Positions 45,854 to 58,615 are shown, counted from the first letter of the stretch. The stretch is DNA of 64,000 nucleotides from Cryptomeria japonica (GCF_030272615.1 NC_081415.1:194354695-194418694); one strand, 5' to 3'. Program-made: numbers and translations. The notes: generated by a model not told the origin, from the sequence alone.

Positions 45854-48853
45854 TGAACGTCATATCAGTCAACTAACTATTCTTCAAACAAAGTGTAATT
45901 TCAATCTTTATATCATCTTGTCGTTTTTGATTTTGAAATGTGGTTCAAATATATTTTTATTGGATAAATTCACTTTTTCTGAATCAATATCTATTTATCT
46001 TCTTGTTTTTTAAAGGAGTATGAAAATCTACGTGACAATAATAAAAGAATATATCTTTAAGATAAGGTTTAATTACAAAATTTATGTTGTAAGCATCTAT
46101 ACGGTGCTAGTTGAAATCTTTTACAATACTAAAAAAGACAAAGGAAAAACTACCCAAGGACTATAGAAGACCAACCAAATCAAAATGTTGAAATAAAAAT
46201 GTTCCACGAAGCACTAAACAACCACATCAAATGAATCCAAACAATAAATTTATTTATCGGTTGGTTTCCTAGGTTTGATATCATCCCTCGAAGTTGAAAG
46301 GAGCAATATTAAATGGACTAGGAAAACCCCATGCATTTGAAGATTGGGGAGCAACTTGATACTTCCTATCAATCCTACTTTCTAGTATTTCTCTCTCACA
46401 ACCAACCACTTTATGGAAATTCATTAGAGATGAGTATAGTATTGAAGAAAAGTATGGATATTTTTTAATTCTAAAAATGACAACTCTTATGTTATGTTAA
46501 ATTGGTTAAACTTTTTCTTATATTCTAAGTCAATTTCTTCACTAGTTTGTATTATTTTCTTTATGTGTGGCTTGGTTATGTGAAAAAAAATTTGCACTCT
46601 TTAATAGCATCATTTTCTTACTACTTTTGTTAGTTTTAAAATGCTTTTCTTGTAGATCTTGAGACCCATTTTTTCCCTTCTTAAGGAGACCCATATCCGA
46701 ATCATTTATAACAGAGGAGAAGGCTTGGAATCCTATATTTATATAGAAATTCAATGATTTATTCACGATGAAAGGTGTATGTGTAGTGAGAATGGAAGTT
46801 CAAAAGTGTAACTTTTATTTAGATTTTTGTGTGGTTATTAATCTTTGATGGATACTTAGAACAAGGGACACCTAGATGTGTTTTATTATGTCATCCTTCT
46901 CTCATTTGAAGATGACTCTCTTATTAGGATGATCTAATTTAGAGAGGTACTTTCCATTTTTTTATTTCCACCTCCTAGAGGATATCAAGGATTATATTCT
47001 AGACATTGTGAGTTTTGTTGGAAGTTGAATTACTAAGGTGTAGTAGTGTTGAATTAGGGTATACTAAGTATTCTTTAATTCAAAAGAAAATTGATCTTTC
47101 TAATATATTGGTTATAATATTTATCAATATATAAAGATAAATGGGAATAATGATCCATTGCCTATTGTTACAAGTTTTATGCCTCTATTGTGCAACATTC
47201 AAATGATAGTTTTAACATTATACATTTCTTGTTTGTGTGTTAGTTGAAAACTTAAAATGTCATTGCTAATATGAAATTAGTCAATTCAATTTCCTCTCTC
47301 TGTTTCTCACATCTCTCTATCCTCCTCTATTTTCCTATTTCAAAAGCACGTTTAATGGCCATCAATTTTTTTCAAGTATTCTTGTAGTAGAAAATGAAAT
47401 GTAAATAGTTTTTTTTTTCTTTTTTAAATTTGGTATTGGAAGTACAAATTATTTGTTAGTATATAGAGTTAATGTTACCATTTAATCTTAACTTTAGTGT
47501 ATGCTTTAATGTTTTTTTTGTATGTCAGAGTTTTTTAATTTTCTAATGTTTTATTTTAATGTTTATGTGTCTTAATTTTCTCTAAATATTTTTATTCTTC
47601 AGGTTTTTTTAATGATTAATCAACACCTAAACTTGACATACAAATATTTTATAAATAAATGAGAGATTATTTAAAAGAAAATTTATGTAAGCTTTTCCTA
47701 TCCTTAGTGTAGATTCTATTAAATTTGGATTCTAACAAATACAATATAAATTATTATTTACATGAGAATTTTTGGTGATAAAATTGGACAATAACATGAA
47801 TTCTTTGTTATGATTTGTTGTATGTCAATTTGTTTAATGAATATGAACGTAGAATCATGTTCGATGGTGTTAGAAACAAAAATAATAATGGCAACTAAGT
47901 TTGGACAAACTCCAAAGTTGACTAAATTTATGCATAAATATCTACAAACACTTGTAACTACAACATTTGACATGTTGTTCACTCATTGGTGAGTGCATCC
48001 ACCAATTATAAAGGCCAAATATGAACAACATAAATATATTTAATCTAATCTTACATCATCATGAAAAAAAGTAGCAACCATTGATTACCCAAAGTAACTC
48101 AATCCTTCTCATAGAGAGGAACACCTTTAACATAAATATTTAAACAATTATTTTATGCATTGAATATTTTCCATGAGGCTTTCATTTTATAAGACTTTAA
48201 ATGTGACTTCATTCAAAATTGAGATCAATGCACCTTCTTTAGCTTTTTGGTGAGAAGAGAAAGATAGTTCTTGATAGAAATGAGATTTGTTGGTGTAAAG
48301 TTAATGAAAGTAATATATGAAATGATGTGTTCTCTCTCAGAAATCCATGTGAAAAATAGAAAGTTGAAAGGTATAATACCTCTTGTCATTTAGGCTTGGA
48401 AAAAAATTACCGTAAAGGAAACACCAATCTAGATATTTATGTGCATTTGTAGTATGCTTGAAGATTGATGATTAAACTAATTTCCAATTCTAAATTATTT
48501 ATCCTCTAATATGAATTTCGTGCTTTCAAGGATGTGTTTTATATTAGTTAGTTGCCACTAGGGATAAGGGACTCAAACACATCATTGTTGAATGAGATTC
48601 TCGTAATTGAATCATGATGCTTAATAGGAAGGCTAAACTGGACTAGAAGATTTCCTCTCACATCACCAAGTGTCATGCTCTCCTTCCTACTCTTGGTAAT
48701 GTTAACTTGTCATGTGCGGTGGGAGGGAAACTATGTGGTAGACAAGCTAGTGGAGTTCAACGCATTTGTTAATAATTTTTAAATTTGGACTCACCTACAC
48801 AAAATCCTGATTGTGGCTCATGCCATGATTTTGAATGACTTAACTATTACTGA
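45854..48853. other. Unassigned AT-rich DNA
   Basis: 3 kb without a recognisable gene, terminal repeat or RNA. Open frames are short, AT-rich and low-complexity. The first ~120 bp continue from the tandem array and share a ttgaaatgtgg(t/g)(t/c)caaat block with 35,583-35,602. Confidence 0.55.
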
Positions 48854-48907
48854 TGTATAATCCCAAGATTTATTTTTGGATGTATAATCCCAAGATTTAT
48901 TTTTTGG
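48854..48907. repeat. Tandem duplication, 2 x 27 bp
   Basis: tgtataatcccaagatttat plus tttttgga occurs at 48,854 and 48,881. Confidence 0.85.
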
Positions 48908-48938
48908 TACTTTCCAATCTTGCCCTTTCCTTTCTTGG

Positions 48939-49710
48939 TTGGAAGAGGGAGTGGGATTTAAATTTTCTTGCCACCATTGTATCCCTCTTACACATCGCTT
49001 TCTCATTCTTACTTCAATTTCCTTGGATATGGGTGGTGATTTAAACAAAATTGAACTTGACGAATGCTCTAAATTCAAGAACAATGGGGAGATTTGGAGT
49101 AAGGCGATTCAAGGAATTTTGGATTCTTATGTGGAGGGAATGAATAGCCATGAACCTAAGATCTCTATGGATTTTTGTTCAAGCTTGGGCTAATGGTGTC
49201 ATTAAGAGTGGGGGTGTTGCCATTGCAGTTTCTATGGAGACCATCACAAAATTTCTTGGGCTATCCCTTGATGGTGTTTCCTTTCCTAAAAAACCCAAGG
49301 GCAGCTATAAGAAGGATTTTGATCGTTTCTTTGCACCTAGGGAAGGGTTTCCAAGATTCAAAGTGGTTATAACAAAGGAGAACTTCTTGGTATGTGGAAG
49401 GAAGTAGCCCTTTTGTTCATGAAGTACTTAACCCTGGATGGAAGGAAAAAGAGGTTTCATCTATAGATTTTCCCCATGTTGATCACCTTCACCATCGGGT
49501 AAGAATGAATTTTCCCTACTGGGCTTTGTCTTCTTTATCCCAGTCTATCTCTCAATCTATTGTTAAGGGTAAGCCACCTCTCCATCAAGGCCTCATTTGT
49601 GGGTTGTATGATTTCTACTTGGCCTTATCCCCTTCCAGTGGGATCTCATCTGTTAACTCATCAGTTGTGCGGGCCTCACATCTACTCCCGCAAATCATCC
49701 ATAAATGATT
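48939..49710 (+). pseudogene. Degenerate plus-strand ORF fragment, probably from a repeat (unknown family)
   Basis: Overlapping frames 48,939-49,193, 49,150-49,407 and 49,394-49,708 read as successive parts of one protein with frame changes. The text is coding-like: SYVEGMNSHEP, ITKFLGLSLDGVSFPKKPKG, FDRFFAPREGFPRFKVVITK, KEVALLFMKYLTLDGR (a frame around 49,390-49,440), then KGKPPLHQGLICGLYDFYLA. I cannot assign a domain with certainty. It resembles long accessory ORFs carried by gymnosperm repeats. No stop-free version exists here, and it ends near 49,620 where a minus-strand frame begins. Confidence 0.45.
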
Positions 49711-50640
49711 TGTGGATCCATCTATATCAGCCACATCATCTATCCCTAAGCATATCCCCGAGTAACTGACACACATATGCTGAATGTGCTCTCTATCAAC
49801 ACCTAGAGAAACTAATGGCTCATCATCCAGTACAATAGGGTGTGCTAACAACGTCCTATGCAGGATGATGGCACCGGTCAATGTCGTGGCCTCCTGAAGA
49901 GTCTGTAGCTCCATCAACTCTTTTAGCTCTACTAGGACAACTTGATGCACCTTGGGTTTGGGTATTAGGGGGTGATGACTCTCCATGGCTACTCAACTAC
50001 GAGCTCTGGGTCTATCTTGGGTAGAGCTGCCATCTCTACCATGGAACTCTCTCATGTCAAAATAGTTTGGCCACACATTGAGCACAAACTCAGAGTATAC
50101 TTTTCTCAAAAATACAATGGCACGTCATAATGATTACAAGTTGTATCATCAAATACCATTAACCACCTCTACCAAAAAATATTCTTCATCTGCACATTGG
50201 TACACCAATGTATGGGAAACCTCTTTGCATTAAGAGGTAATGGCTGACTAGTTTTAGGATCAAGAAAAAGGGCACATATTTGTTGTTTACTAATATTTTT
50301 GTTTTTCACTCCCTCATAAGATAACCCATTAGCATAGTATTGATGACACCTATCTGTAAAGTTTCCCCATTTTGTAATTTGTGTGGAAACAACTATGGCA
50401 CAACTAGCTAATATTTCTAGGCTAGTGGCGAGGGATTTATGATGCTCAAGTTTGGATGTTTTCAATTTATCAATCAATCTATTTATTTTAAATGTATTTT
50501 TGCCTAACCGATAAATCAATTGGTCCTGTGTTCCAGCTGTGCGATCAAAAGGAGGAATTGGGGTTTTATCTTATGGATTTTCAAGAGGTGCATTTTGTTG
50601 TTCTTGTTGTGGATTATCAAAATTTGCTTTTTGAAATAAA
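49615..50640 (-). pseudogene. Degenerate minus-strand ORF (unknown, repeat-like)
   Basis: From about 50,640 leftward: NPQ-rich start, then 50,519-50,169 open for 116 codons (RLGKNTFKINRLIDKLKTSK, ILASCAIVVSTQITKWGNFT), a stop after KNIFW, FDDTTCNHYDVPLYF, a frame change, then VYSEFVLNVWPNYFDMREF and HGRDGSSTQDRPRARS and, at 49,986-49,615, an open 123 codons with ELKELMELQTLQEATTLTGA. The pieces line up as one protein with one frameshift and about three stops. No known domain was recognised. Confidence 0.45.
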
Positions 50641-50750
50641 AAATAAAAAAACCTAATCAAAATTAAAGAAATTAAATTCAAAATGTAAAACAAATTGAAC
50701 AAATGGGAAAGAAAGACAAAAATAAACAATGTGGTCCTTTAGGGTTTATT

Positions 50751-50932
50751 AGCACATACACGCTCACTTTCCTAAAATAAACACGTACGCGCTCACTTTC
50801 CTAAAATTAGCGTGTATGCAACGAATTTCCTAAAAGCAACATCTACGTGTTGATTTTCCTAAAAGTAGCGCATACGCACTACCTTTTCTAGGTCCGGGAG
50901 ACATAGAGCTAAGCGCGTACGCGCTGCTTGTT
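50751..50932. repeat. Minisatellite of ~30-bp units with CpG-rich alternating cores
   Basis: Five imperfect units pair a core like gcgtacgcgct (or acatacacgct, gcgcatacgcact) with (c/t)tttcctaaaa. The last core, agcgcgtacgcgct near 50,913, is a perfect 14-bp palindrome with six alternating pyrimidine/purine steps. It is CpG-rich in an otherwise CpG-poor neighbourhood. It lies just upstream of the minus-strand ORF at 49,615-50,640. Confidence 0.75.
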
Positions 50933-52184
50933 TTTCACATTTTTTTTGAGTGGTGTCCACTTTTCTAACCACCACCTTTGTGCACATACCCTTACTATAT
51001 TGCAAAGAACAAATTCATAGCACATATGCATAGATTATGTAATCTATAAGCTGCTTCTTGTATTAACTCCAAAGAATGTATTTCAAAACTACTCAAATTC
51101 ATAACAATAATCTAAAATCTCTAAGTGGGCCTCAAATCATCAATTTGTGGACCCTTACAATGAATTAAAATTTCTAATTTACAGAGTTTCTTGTGACTGT
51201 GTGAGTATTATGAAAACAGTGCTACATGAGCCAACACTTTGTTATCATGCAAAAATGCAAGTTGCTACCTGTGAACTCCACTTAGATTTTATGAAACTAT
51301 GACTGGGTGAGCATTACAAAAACGGTGCTGCATGAACCAACACTTCATAATCATGCAAAAATAATGCCCAAAAAGAAAGTGTGACATCCATTATTTGTTG
51401 AAGCTATAGTGGTTGTCATGGTGGCACTTCTCCAACATGCATTTTTCTTTTTCTAATTGCATGTTTGTCCTTCATTCCTCTTGTAGTTCTAATAGTTGCT
51501 GATGAAACATTCTATGGAAGTGGTTGGTGGATCAGCAATATACTACATTCTGAATTTAAAAACTCTGAGCACCTCCTCTCTACTCTCTAGTCTTCTTTCA
51601 GGATGAGGTGGAAGGTTCCATAAGTCTAATTCAACTATTATTAAACTTGTGTTCATTGCCCACTTCTATAATGGTGCTCTAGAGGTAGGTATTTCGTAAC
51701 ATGCAAAATAAGATACATAATCAACTTCATCATATTAGCAAAATCATAAGGGACTTTGAAATTTTGGGAATCTGGGATTCTACTTAACTATTACAAAATT
51801 AGTGCTCACTGCTCGCTTCTGTGATAGTGCTCAAGAGGCAAGCATTTTGTAATTTCAGGATTTTGGGGTTCGGGGGTTCATTATTGATTATTTCAATATT
51901 TTAGGGTTCCGGGGTCCATTATTGAGGATTTTGAGAATCTGAGAAACAAGGCCAACAACCAGCGGATCGGTAAAATTTGATTTTATTGAAAGCATGAAAT
52001 ATAACTCTAAACCCTAAACTATGAAAATAGGAAACACAAAAAAAACTAAGAAAACAAGGACAAGGAAATGAAAGATCAACCCGGAAAAGGAAGGACGAAA
52101 GAAACACAAACAAGAAATGACAGGATGACAACAATGACCAAGGAGAAGACACACAATGAAGATGAAGACGTACAATCAACAAGC
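50933..52184. other. Unassigned with two old direct duplications
   Basis: Imperfect ~65-bp copies at 51,192-51,256 and 51,298-51,362 (gtgag(t/c)att..aaaac(a/g)gtgct(a/g)catga(g/a)ccaacact), and ~47-bp copies at 51,653-51,700 and 51,804-51,851. No gene was recognised. The tcgggggttc/ttccggggtcc phrases near 51,860-51,920 lead into the next repeat. Confidence 0.55.
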
Positions 52185-52560
52185 TTGAAACCTCAGGGAC
52201 CCAAGTTTCTGAAAAATAGACTAAAAAACAACCTAGGAGTTCAGGAATCCAAACTTCCGTGGCAAAACCCAAAAGATGAACAAACACTTCGAGACTCCAA
52301 GAACCCGAAGTTTTGAAGTGATGCTCCAAAAAAATACAAAGAAAACTTGGGAGTTTGGGAACCTGAACTTCAAAACAAGAAAATAGATACATGAGCCAAA
52401 ATTTGGGAAACTCGAACTTCTAGGGGTACACAAACAAACAAATGAGACAACAATGAACTCGGGAACCTGGGGACCTAGATTTGTGAACAAAGGAACAAAA
52501 CAAGCAAACAAACCACCTTAGGAACTTGGGAACTTGGGTTTTGAGGTGAACAGAATAAAA
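52185..52560. repeat. Degenerate tandem repeat, ~70-bp period, gggaacctgaactt motif
   Basis: The phrase (t/c)(t/c)gggaac(c/t)(t/c)g(g/a)a(a/c)(t/c)t recurs at irregular ~60-80-bp spacing, separated by A-rich caaacaaa spacers. On the minus strand this gives Phe/Leu/Val-Pro-rich frames that are not credible genes. Confidence 0.5.
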
Positions 52561-53643
52561 GCTAAAAAGCAAAGGAAAAACTAACAGAAAAAGACAAAAG
52601 AGAGGACCCATATTTTCATGAACAAGAAACGAAATCTATAACTGAACAAGATCAACTCTTAAGTGTGTGTGCATGATTCATTACTCCATCATTCTCAATA
52701 ATGAAGATAAACAAAGGAAATTGGGCCCAAGCTACATAGGTGAAATCAATCAATGTGTTTCTTGCAAGGTCATCCTAGACATAGCTCTACTACTAGTTGG
52801 GCATCCATAGCCCCGACAGAGGTACCTCTAGCTCCCGTCAAACAACCCTCCACTACTAGCTAGACTTTCATAGCCACGGTGGAGATTGGTTGAAACACCC
52901 AAATTTAGTTGATGCAAGTGAATCATTTCTTTTCTCTTTCTTTCTTCTCTTTTCTTTTTTTTTAAGATCTTTTTTCACATCATAGAATATATAGAAGGAT
53001 TATTTCCTCATAACCTTTAATCAACTTTCAATTATTTAAATCCAATTACTGGGTTGGGAGTCATGGTGGACAACATGAAAAATCATGACTTCTAATTTTT
53101 CATTTGGAAACAAGTTCATCTGAAATCTTACAAAAAAATTTGATGTAACTTAGTGTAATGATAGTGTTGAGTAATCAGATTAGCCTCCTCCAATTGAAAC
53201 TCAAAAACTCAAATCATAATTAAACCATTATCTATCGCTTTGGATGAATGTCGAAAAATATTTCAAAATTAACCAAACAATAATGAAGTTGTAAAGAGAA
53301 AAGAGTCGAAGTCTCTCAATATCTTCCCAAGTTGTTATATGAAGAACATATCTTCCTTAGAATCCCAGAAAATAAAAACAACAAAACAAACAAAACAAAT
53401 GAACCAAAACACAAGAAACAAAAGAAGGCACAACACTAACAAACAAGAAGACCAGAAAATAGGAAAGACCAAACAACAAGGAAAAGTAACAAAAACAAAA
53501 AGGAAACTAAACTAATCCTAGCTAGCTAGCCTAAACTGACACTAAGACAACTTAAGACTCGATCTTCACCAGATGGGACAACAAAAATTTTGACCATTTT
53601 TTGACTGATTTTTTATTATGTTCAGTAGTAACAACTTAGTTGG
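52561..53643. other. Unassigned
   Basis: Mixed AT- and A-rich sequence. A balanced stretch at 52,740-52,900 contains a short near-palindromic duplication (ctactactagttgggc...ccatagcc and ctactagctagact...catagcca). No gene was recognised. Confidence 0.5.
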
Positions 53644-56190
53644 TCAAGTCCTAAGTATAGCAAATTTATTTTTGTACTCAGAAATGTAAAGTTTTAACAA
53701 TTTTAATTCATTTTGTGAGCACAAAACTTTAAAGATCAGTAATTGTGGGTTTTCATTATGATCGTGATCTACCCACAAACATGTTGGTATTCTCCCCCAC
53801 CTCATATTCAAATACAAAGTAATCAATACATGGAGGGAAAAGGAAGGAAGCCACCTGATTTGATTGTGTTGTAGGTGCATTCTCTCGCATAACAACTTCA
53901 TCATTATGAGGTCCCAGCTCAAGGGGTAACTTTTATTCCCGCTCAGGTTCATACATGTCAAGAGAAAGAACATCCATTAGTAATGTGATATACTGGTCAT
54001 CAACATTAACTTTAACTTTTCATACATTATTATCATGAGGACCAACACCAAGTAGTAAATTGGGACACTTAACTTCCAATGGACTGTTAACTTCAAACCC
54101 CTCTTCTAGTAAGCCAAAATCGTTAAGTTCATCATTCTCCAGATTATTAAAATCATAATTTTTACCTTTAGCGTTACCTACCATGACAATCTCCCAAGCC
54201 ATTACAAAGTCTAGACAACTTACCTCAGAATGTGATTCCAAAGGATGAATCCTACATGAATCACATGTTGCAAAATCTAACATGTTGTGTGAGCAACTGT
54301 GACTACTCATCTCTATGACAAGTTCGGACATGAGATTCATTGTCCTTTCAATTTCTTCTACCGAGCTAGGTTGCATTCTATATTTTCCTTGCAAAGTTTC
54401 AAACTCCTCTTCATGATGTACAACATCAATTCCCTACACAAAATCATCAGCATTAGCAATTTCATTACCAAGGTTATGAGTAACTGATGAATAAGATATT
54501 TCTCTTGAAAGCCCATTAGAATGTGTGAAATTAAATAAGACTTCCCTATTTCATGTTGTTGATCTTCGTGAAGCACTTCCATTTCTGACTTTGTCTCTTC
54601 CATACACTTTTCACTTCCTTGCACTCCTTCAACTTGGAACATATCACAAATAATTTGTTGCAATAAGAGGTTAATCTCATGTATGTATATGTTTTCATTG
54701 TTATTTTTCATAACTTCCAACTTTTTCTCATGACTAACAGAAACCTGATCTAGACATTCATCAAAAAGTTTTTAGCAAGTTTGAATGTGACTTTGAGTTA
54801 TTTCTATGTTTGTATCAAAAGTCTCAATATCCAAGTCATTGTTATGAACAGGGAAGAGGTCTTCCACTACTTCATCCAAGAAGATATTACATTATTTTCC
54901 ATCATTAATACTCCTTCAACCAAATCAGTACTTGTACATTCCAATGAGCAACTCATATCATCCTTGGTCATGAAAAAATCCTCAAGCACATCACCTTTGT
55001 CAAAACAAGTCAACTTATTATTATTGTTCTCAATCACTTCCAAATCTGCTCTAATATCACATTCCTTTCTTATGAAATCCATACCAAGATCAACATTATC
55101 AACCTCTAAACATGAAAGATTATCATTCACAACTTTGTCCAAGAAATTATCCTTTATTGAATCATCTTCATTACAAATCAAATCCATACCCAAATTAAGT
55201 TCAACCTAACCATGTGCGACTAATTCAATACTCATTTGATCATGAGAAAAAGAGTTAGCCATTAACATACCAGCTTTGTCTTTGCTTGTAGTGATTTCTC
55301 CATCATGTTGGTCTTTGCCAATCAACTCCTTATGAGGGCCTGGTTGTGATTATTCTTGAGATATATACGATAGGAATTTATCTATGAATTCATTTGTAAG
55401 GTCCCAATGGTCTTCCACTAGAGTGAATACTTCAGTGAATTTGATTTCCTCCTTCAAGTATAAGTTCATTCTCTCAAGGAAAACAAAACAACTAGCTTCA
55501 CAATACTTGTTTGTGAGGTGTATTATACATCCACCCACTAACGCAATGTCAACCACACACTTGGAAACACCAATTTCTTTCAAACATCGATTCAAGCTAC
55601 TATGTCTAAATAGAATGTCTTCGAAGGAATACAAAATTTTCTCATCTTTGTTTTGTGATTGGTTACTATGGAAATCATGGTGAGAATAAACATGAAACTT
55701 TTTACTTGTTGATTCTCCATTGCAACATTGTTGGGGCAGCATTGTCGATATTTCAAAACCAGTGGGAATCTCATTCCTTACTCCAATCACATCAAGATTA
55801 ATCATCAATTCAGCTTCTTTATTCAATAAATCTGAACACCAATCAACATTGTTTTTACATGGTAAATTTGAAATTCAAAATCTCTCTCATGTTCATTGAT
55901 AGAGGAAGGCATAAACACCACCTTACCAGCTTCATATGTACTTGTCATAAGTTCTCTATTATGATGGCTTTCATCTAGCAAATTGCCTTCATGAGTGAAT
56001 GGTTGCGAATCCTCTTGTGCCTTAAATAGTAGGAGTTATTCTCTCAACTCATTTGTCAACTCGAGGTCCCAATGATCTTCTAGGGGGGTGAATACATCCT
56101 CAAGTTTAATCATGTGTTTCAAATATCTATCCAATCTCTTAACGAAAACACAACAATTAATCTCATAATGTTTTTTTGTGTAGTGTATTT
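53644..56190 (-). pseudogene. Long decayed minus-strand ORF with internal protein repeats (unknown)
   Basis: Minus-strand frames 55,826-55,350 (158 codons), 55,193-54,867 (108), 54,720-54,358, 54,394-54,020 and 53,973-53,644 lie in series. They are acidic and rich in Asn/Glu/Asp/Ser. A segment (CFVFLERMNLYLKEEIKF, EVFTLVEDHWDLTNEF) at ~55,550-55,380 is repeated in diverged form at ~56,180-56,040 (CVFVKRLDRYLKHMIKL, DVFTPLEDHWDLELTNE). A shorter one, LGMDLI/LGMDFI, is about 35 codons apart. It may be a gag-like or other ORF of an old repeat. I do not recognise the family. At least eight stops or frame changes. Confidence 0.45.
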
Positions 56191-56557
56191 TGTTGGTATT
56201 ATGGATGACTTCATCATGTGTTGCATTGGTTTTGTCATTGATGTCGACACTTATCTTTCTAGAGGTCTACATTGTTGATTTGACAATGGTTATATTGGTT
56301 TGTTGTTGAACCACCACATTGTGGTCTCGGTATGGATATTGTTTTATGCACAGTCATCAATATATGTTTCACCAACATCTTAAGAAGTTGATGATGACTT
56401 TTTATAATCTGGATATCATTTGGTTATGTTGAAGACATGGATTGTATGTTTGCATTTGGTGTTTTGCATATTGGATTGATTGGGTTCACATATTTTCCTT
56501 AACTGATAGATAGGTCCAGGTTATGAACTGGCATATAATATTGTAGTTACATAAATC
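56191..56557 (+). other. Possible LTR fragment starting TGTTGGTATTATGG
   Basis: TGTTGG start, then ttgtcattgatgtcgaca-type text similar to that beside polypurine tracts of Copia-like elements in this window. No partner copy lies in the window, so this is tentative. Confidence 0.35.
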
Positions 56558-58011
56558 TGTCCATTTAATTAAATGAATATTTACTATTTATTTGATTAAT
56601 AAACCCACTAGCCAACCGTTAATTAAATTAACATTTAATTAATTCATCTTCAATCATTCTCCTATTAATTAAATAAATTAATCAATTTATTTTAATTAAT
56701 TCATTAAACCAAATTCACAATCAATTAAATAAATAAAATCCTATTTATTTAATTTAATCCCCTTTCCTCTTTTAAATAAATAAATAAAAATTTTATTTAA
56801 ATCATTATAACTCCCCCCCACTTAAATTTTCCTACAAATGCAAGTTGCAACGACAAGTTGAAAGAAATTAATTTTATTCCAATTTAAATCCTATTTTCCC
56901 CCACCCACCAAACTCACTTGCAATCCTAAATCCCCTTCTAGACCCTTCTAACCACTTTCTAATCATTCCTAATTAGCCTAATCCATCCCCTAAATATTGT
57001 CACATTCCTATTCAACTTGAAGTCACTTCTCAAAGTCTCCAAAGTCTTTGAAAGAATTTAATGCTTTATGTGTTCAACAATATAACCTCTAAAGTCTTCC
57101 AAACCACTAATATCTCTTACGTGACCATTAATGGCTCTTACATAACCATTTATGTTTAAATCCACTTGCTTCGATGGTTAGAGACTTTACCTGTAACTCA
57201 ACCCTCATGTAACCCATGTGTCTCCTCAATTATTTATTTCTTTGACCATGGTTATCCTCACTAACTCTTGCATGATAGTTTATCCATTGGATAAAGGCAT
57301 TATTCCTTGAATAATGAATTTATTCACTCAACTCAACATTAACCTTACCTCCCAAGTTAACCCTCAGGTCATGTCAAGCATTTAATGCTTCTTCCCTCTC
57401 CCCTCAACCCATCTCATGTTGACATTTATCATCCTAGGATTGGGTTGAAAGTCCTCACATGGATCTTAAACCCTTCAATCCTGACCCTTGTTGAGATTAA
57501 TCAATCTCAACCATCCATTTCTCCATTTTACCTATAAATGGAGCTCATTTCTTCATAATCCACATCCTGAAAACTTGTATGCATTTAACCTATAGTGAAA
57601 TTTAAAGAGCACTTAGCATAAGCATTTACATTTACTGTATTGGACTAAAATCAATACTAGATTAGATAATAGTTTCCTTTTTAGCTTTTTCACATTTTCA
57701 TACTTCCACAATCATATCATAATCTTGAATCTCCATAAGACTTCCATAGTAGTGCATAGCTGAGAGCTACACTCATGTGGAATTTGGAGAGGAGAGGAAC
57801 AAGGGAGGAGCAACTATGAGCATCTTGGTTAGCATTTGGAGGAGCATAGTTTATCTATTCTATGTTTGTATGCTTTTTATTTCATGCTCGATATCTCTTT
57901 TGATATGCCTATTTAGAATAATATTTGGTTGCTAACAATAACGTTTGCTTCTTGTGTTCTTGTGTGTGTTGCTATCAAGACAAATTTTCAAATCCTTTTT
58001 GCAGAGCATCA
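56558..58011 (+). repeat. Probable 5' LTR of a Gypsy-like element
   Basis: The right edge is firm: gcagagcatCA is followed by tt and TGGTGAACCCGACGTG, a primer-site-like sequence. The left edge (TGTCCATTTAATTAAATG) is my best guess from the change in composition. The first 270 bp are built of ttaatt/aaataaat phrases; the second half has a TATA box and a transcribed-region texture. The partner LTR is outside the window. Confidence 0.55.
57533..57539 (+). promoter_or_regulatory. TATA box in the LTR
   Basis: TATAAAT in acctataaatggagctc, about 480 bp before the LTR end, consistent with an R-U5 start shortly downstream. Confidence 0.5.
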
Positions 58012-58013
58012 TT

Positions 58014-58029
58014 TGGTGAACCCGACGTG
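58014..58029 (+). other. Primer binding site (tRNA not identified)
   Basis: TGGTGAACCCGACGTG directly after the LTR. The TGG start and GC-rich body fit a tRNA 3' end. I cannot name the tRNA with certainty. Confidence 0.55.
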
Positions 58030-58086
58030 AATCGAACACACAACCTTCTGATATGATTTTTTTCAAAACTACTAACTTTTTCATGA

Positions 58087-58385
58087 TTGCCCTTAGCGCT
58101 TTCGTTCACGCTCTAGCATCTTCAAAAGTTGGTACTTTAGTGCTATTGTTCCTAATAATAGTGCTATCTTCTCTCAACTGGCGCTATTGTTGGTCTTTTA
58201 GCGCTATTGACCATCGAATGGCACTATCAATCTTAGTTTTAGTGCTTTCGGCTCTTTTTTTGATAGGATTAATTCTATCTAACAGAGTTCTTTTAGTGCT
58301 ATTGGTTCTTCTTTTAGTGTGTTTGCATTTCTTTTAGCGCTTTCGTGTTAAATAGTGCTTCTGTTTCCACACAAAGTAGCACTAT
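58087..58385 (+). repeat. Degenerate repeat of TTTTAGYGCTATTG in the element's leader
   Basis: The motif ag(c/t)gct(a/t)t(t/c)g recurs about ten times at uneven 15-40-bp spacing, starting just after the primer site. The core agcgct is palindromic. Confidence 0.7.
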
Positions 58386-58615
58386 TGTAATAGAGAGTTG
58401 TAAAAAAATACCTTGTAACCAAAAAACCAAAAAAATTAGGCTTCTAGAAGCCCACCAAATATGCGGATTTTACTAACTTATTATCTTTTGTGCAGGTTTG
58501 AACTAACCCCATTTTTTTAGGATTTTAGAAATTAAGCTTAGGAAGTCAATTAATTTATGTTGCTAACTTTGTTTTTTAAGTTAGGATAAATAAATTCACT
58601 TTCTTTTCTTAAAGT

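Noticed and set aside
52081-52160. CRISPR-like or tRNA genes anywhere in the window
   Set aside because: No short identical repeats with regular unique spacers and no tRNA cloverleaf with A and B boxes was found. The direct repeats seen are LTRs or minisatellites.
51919-52611. Phe/Leu-rich minus-strand ORFs as membrane proteins
   Set aside because: Their composition follows from A-rich, purine-biased repeats on the plus strand. No start context, conservation or domain.
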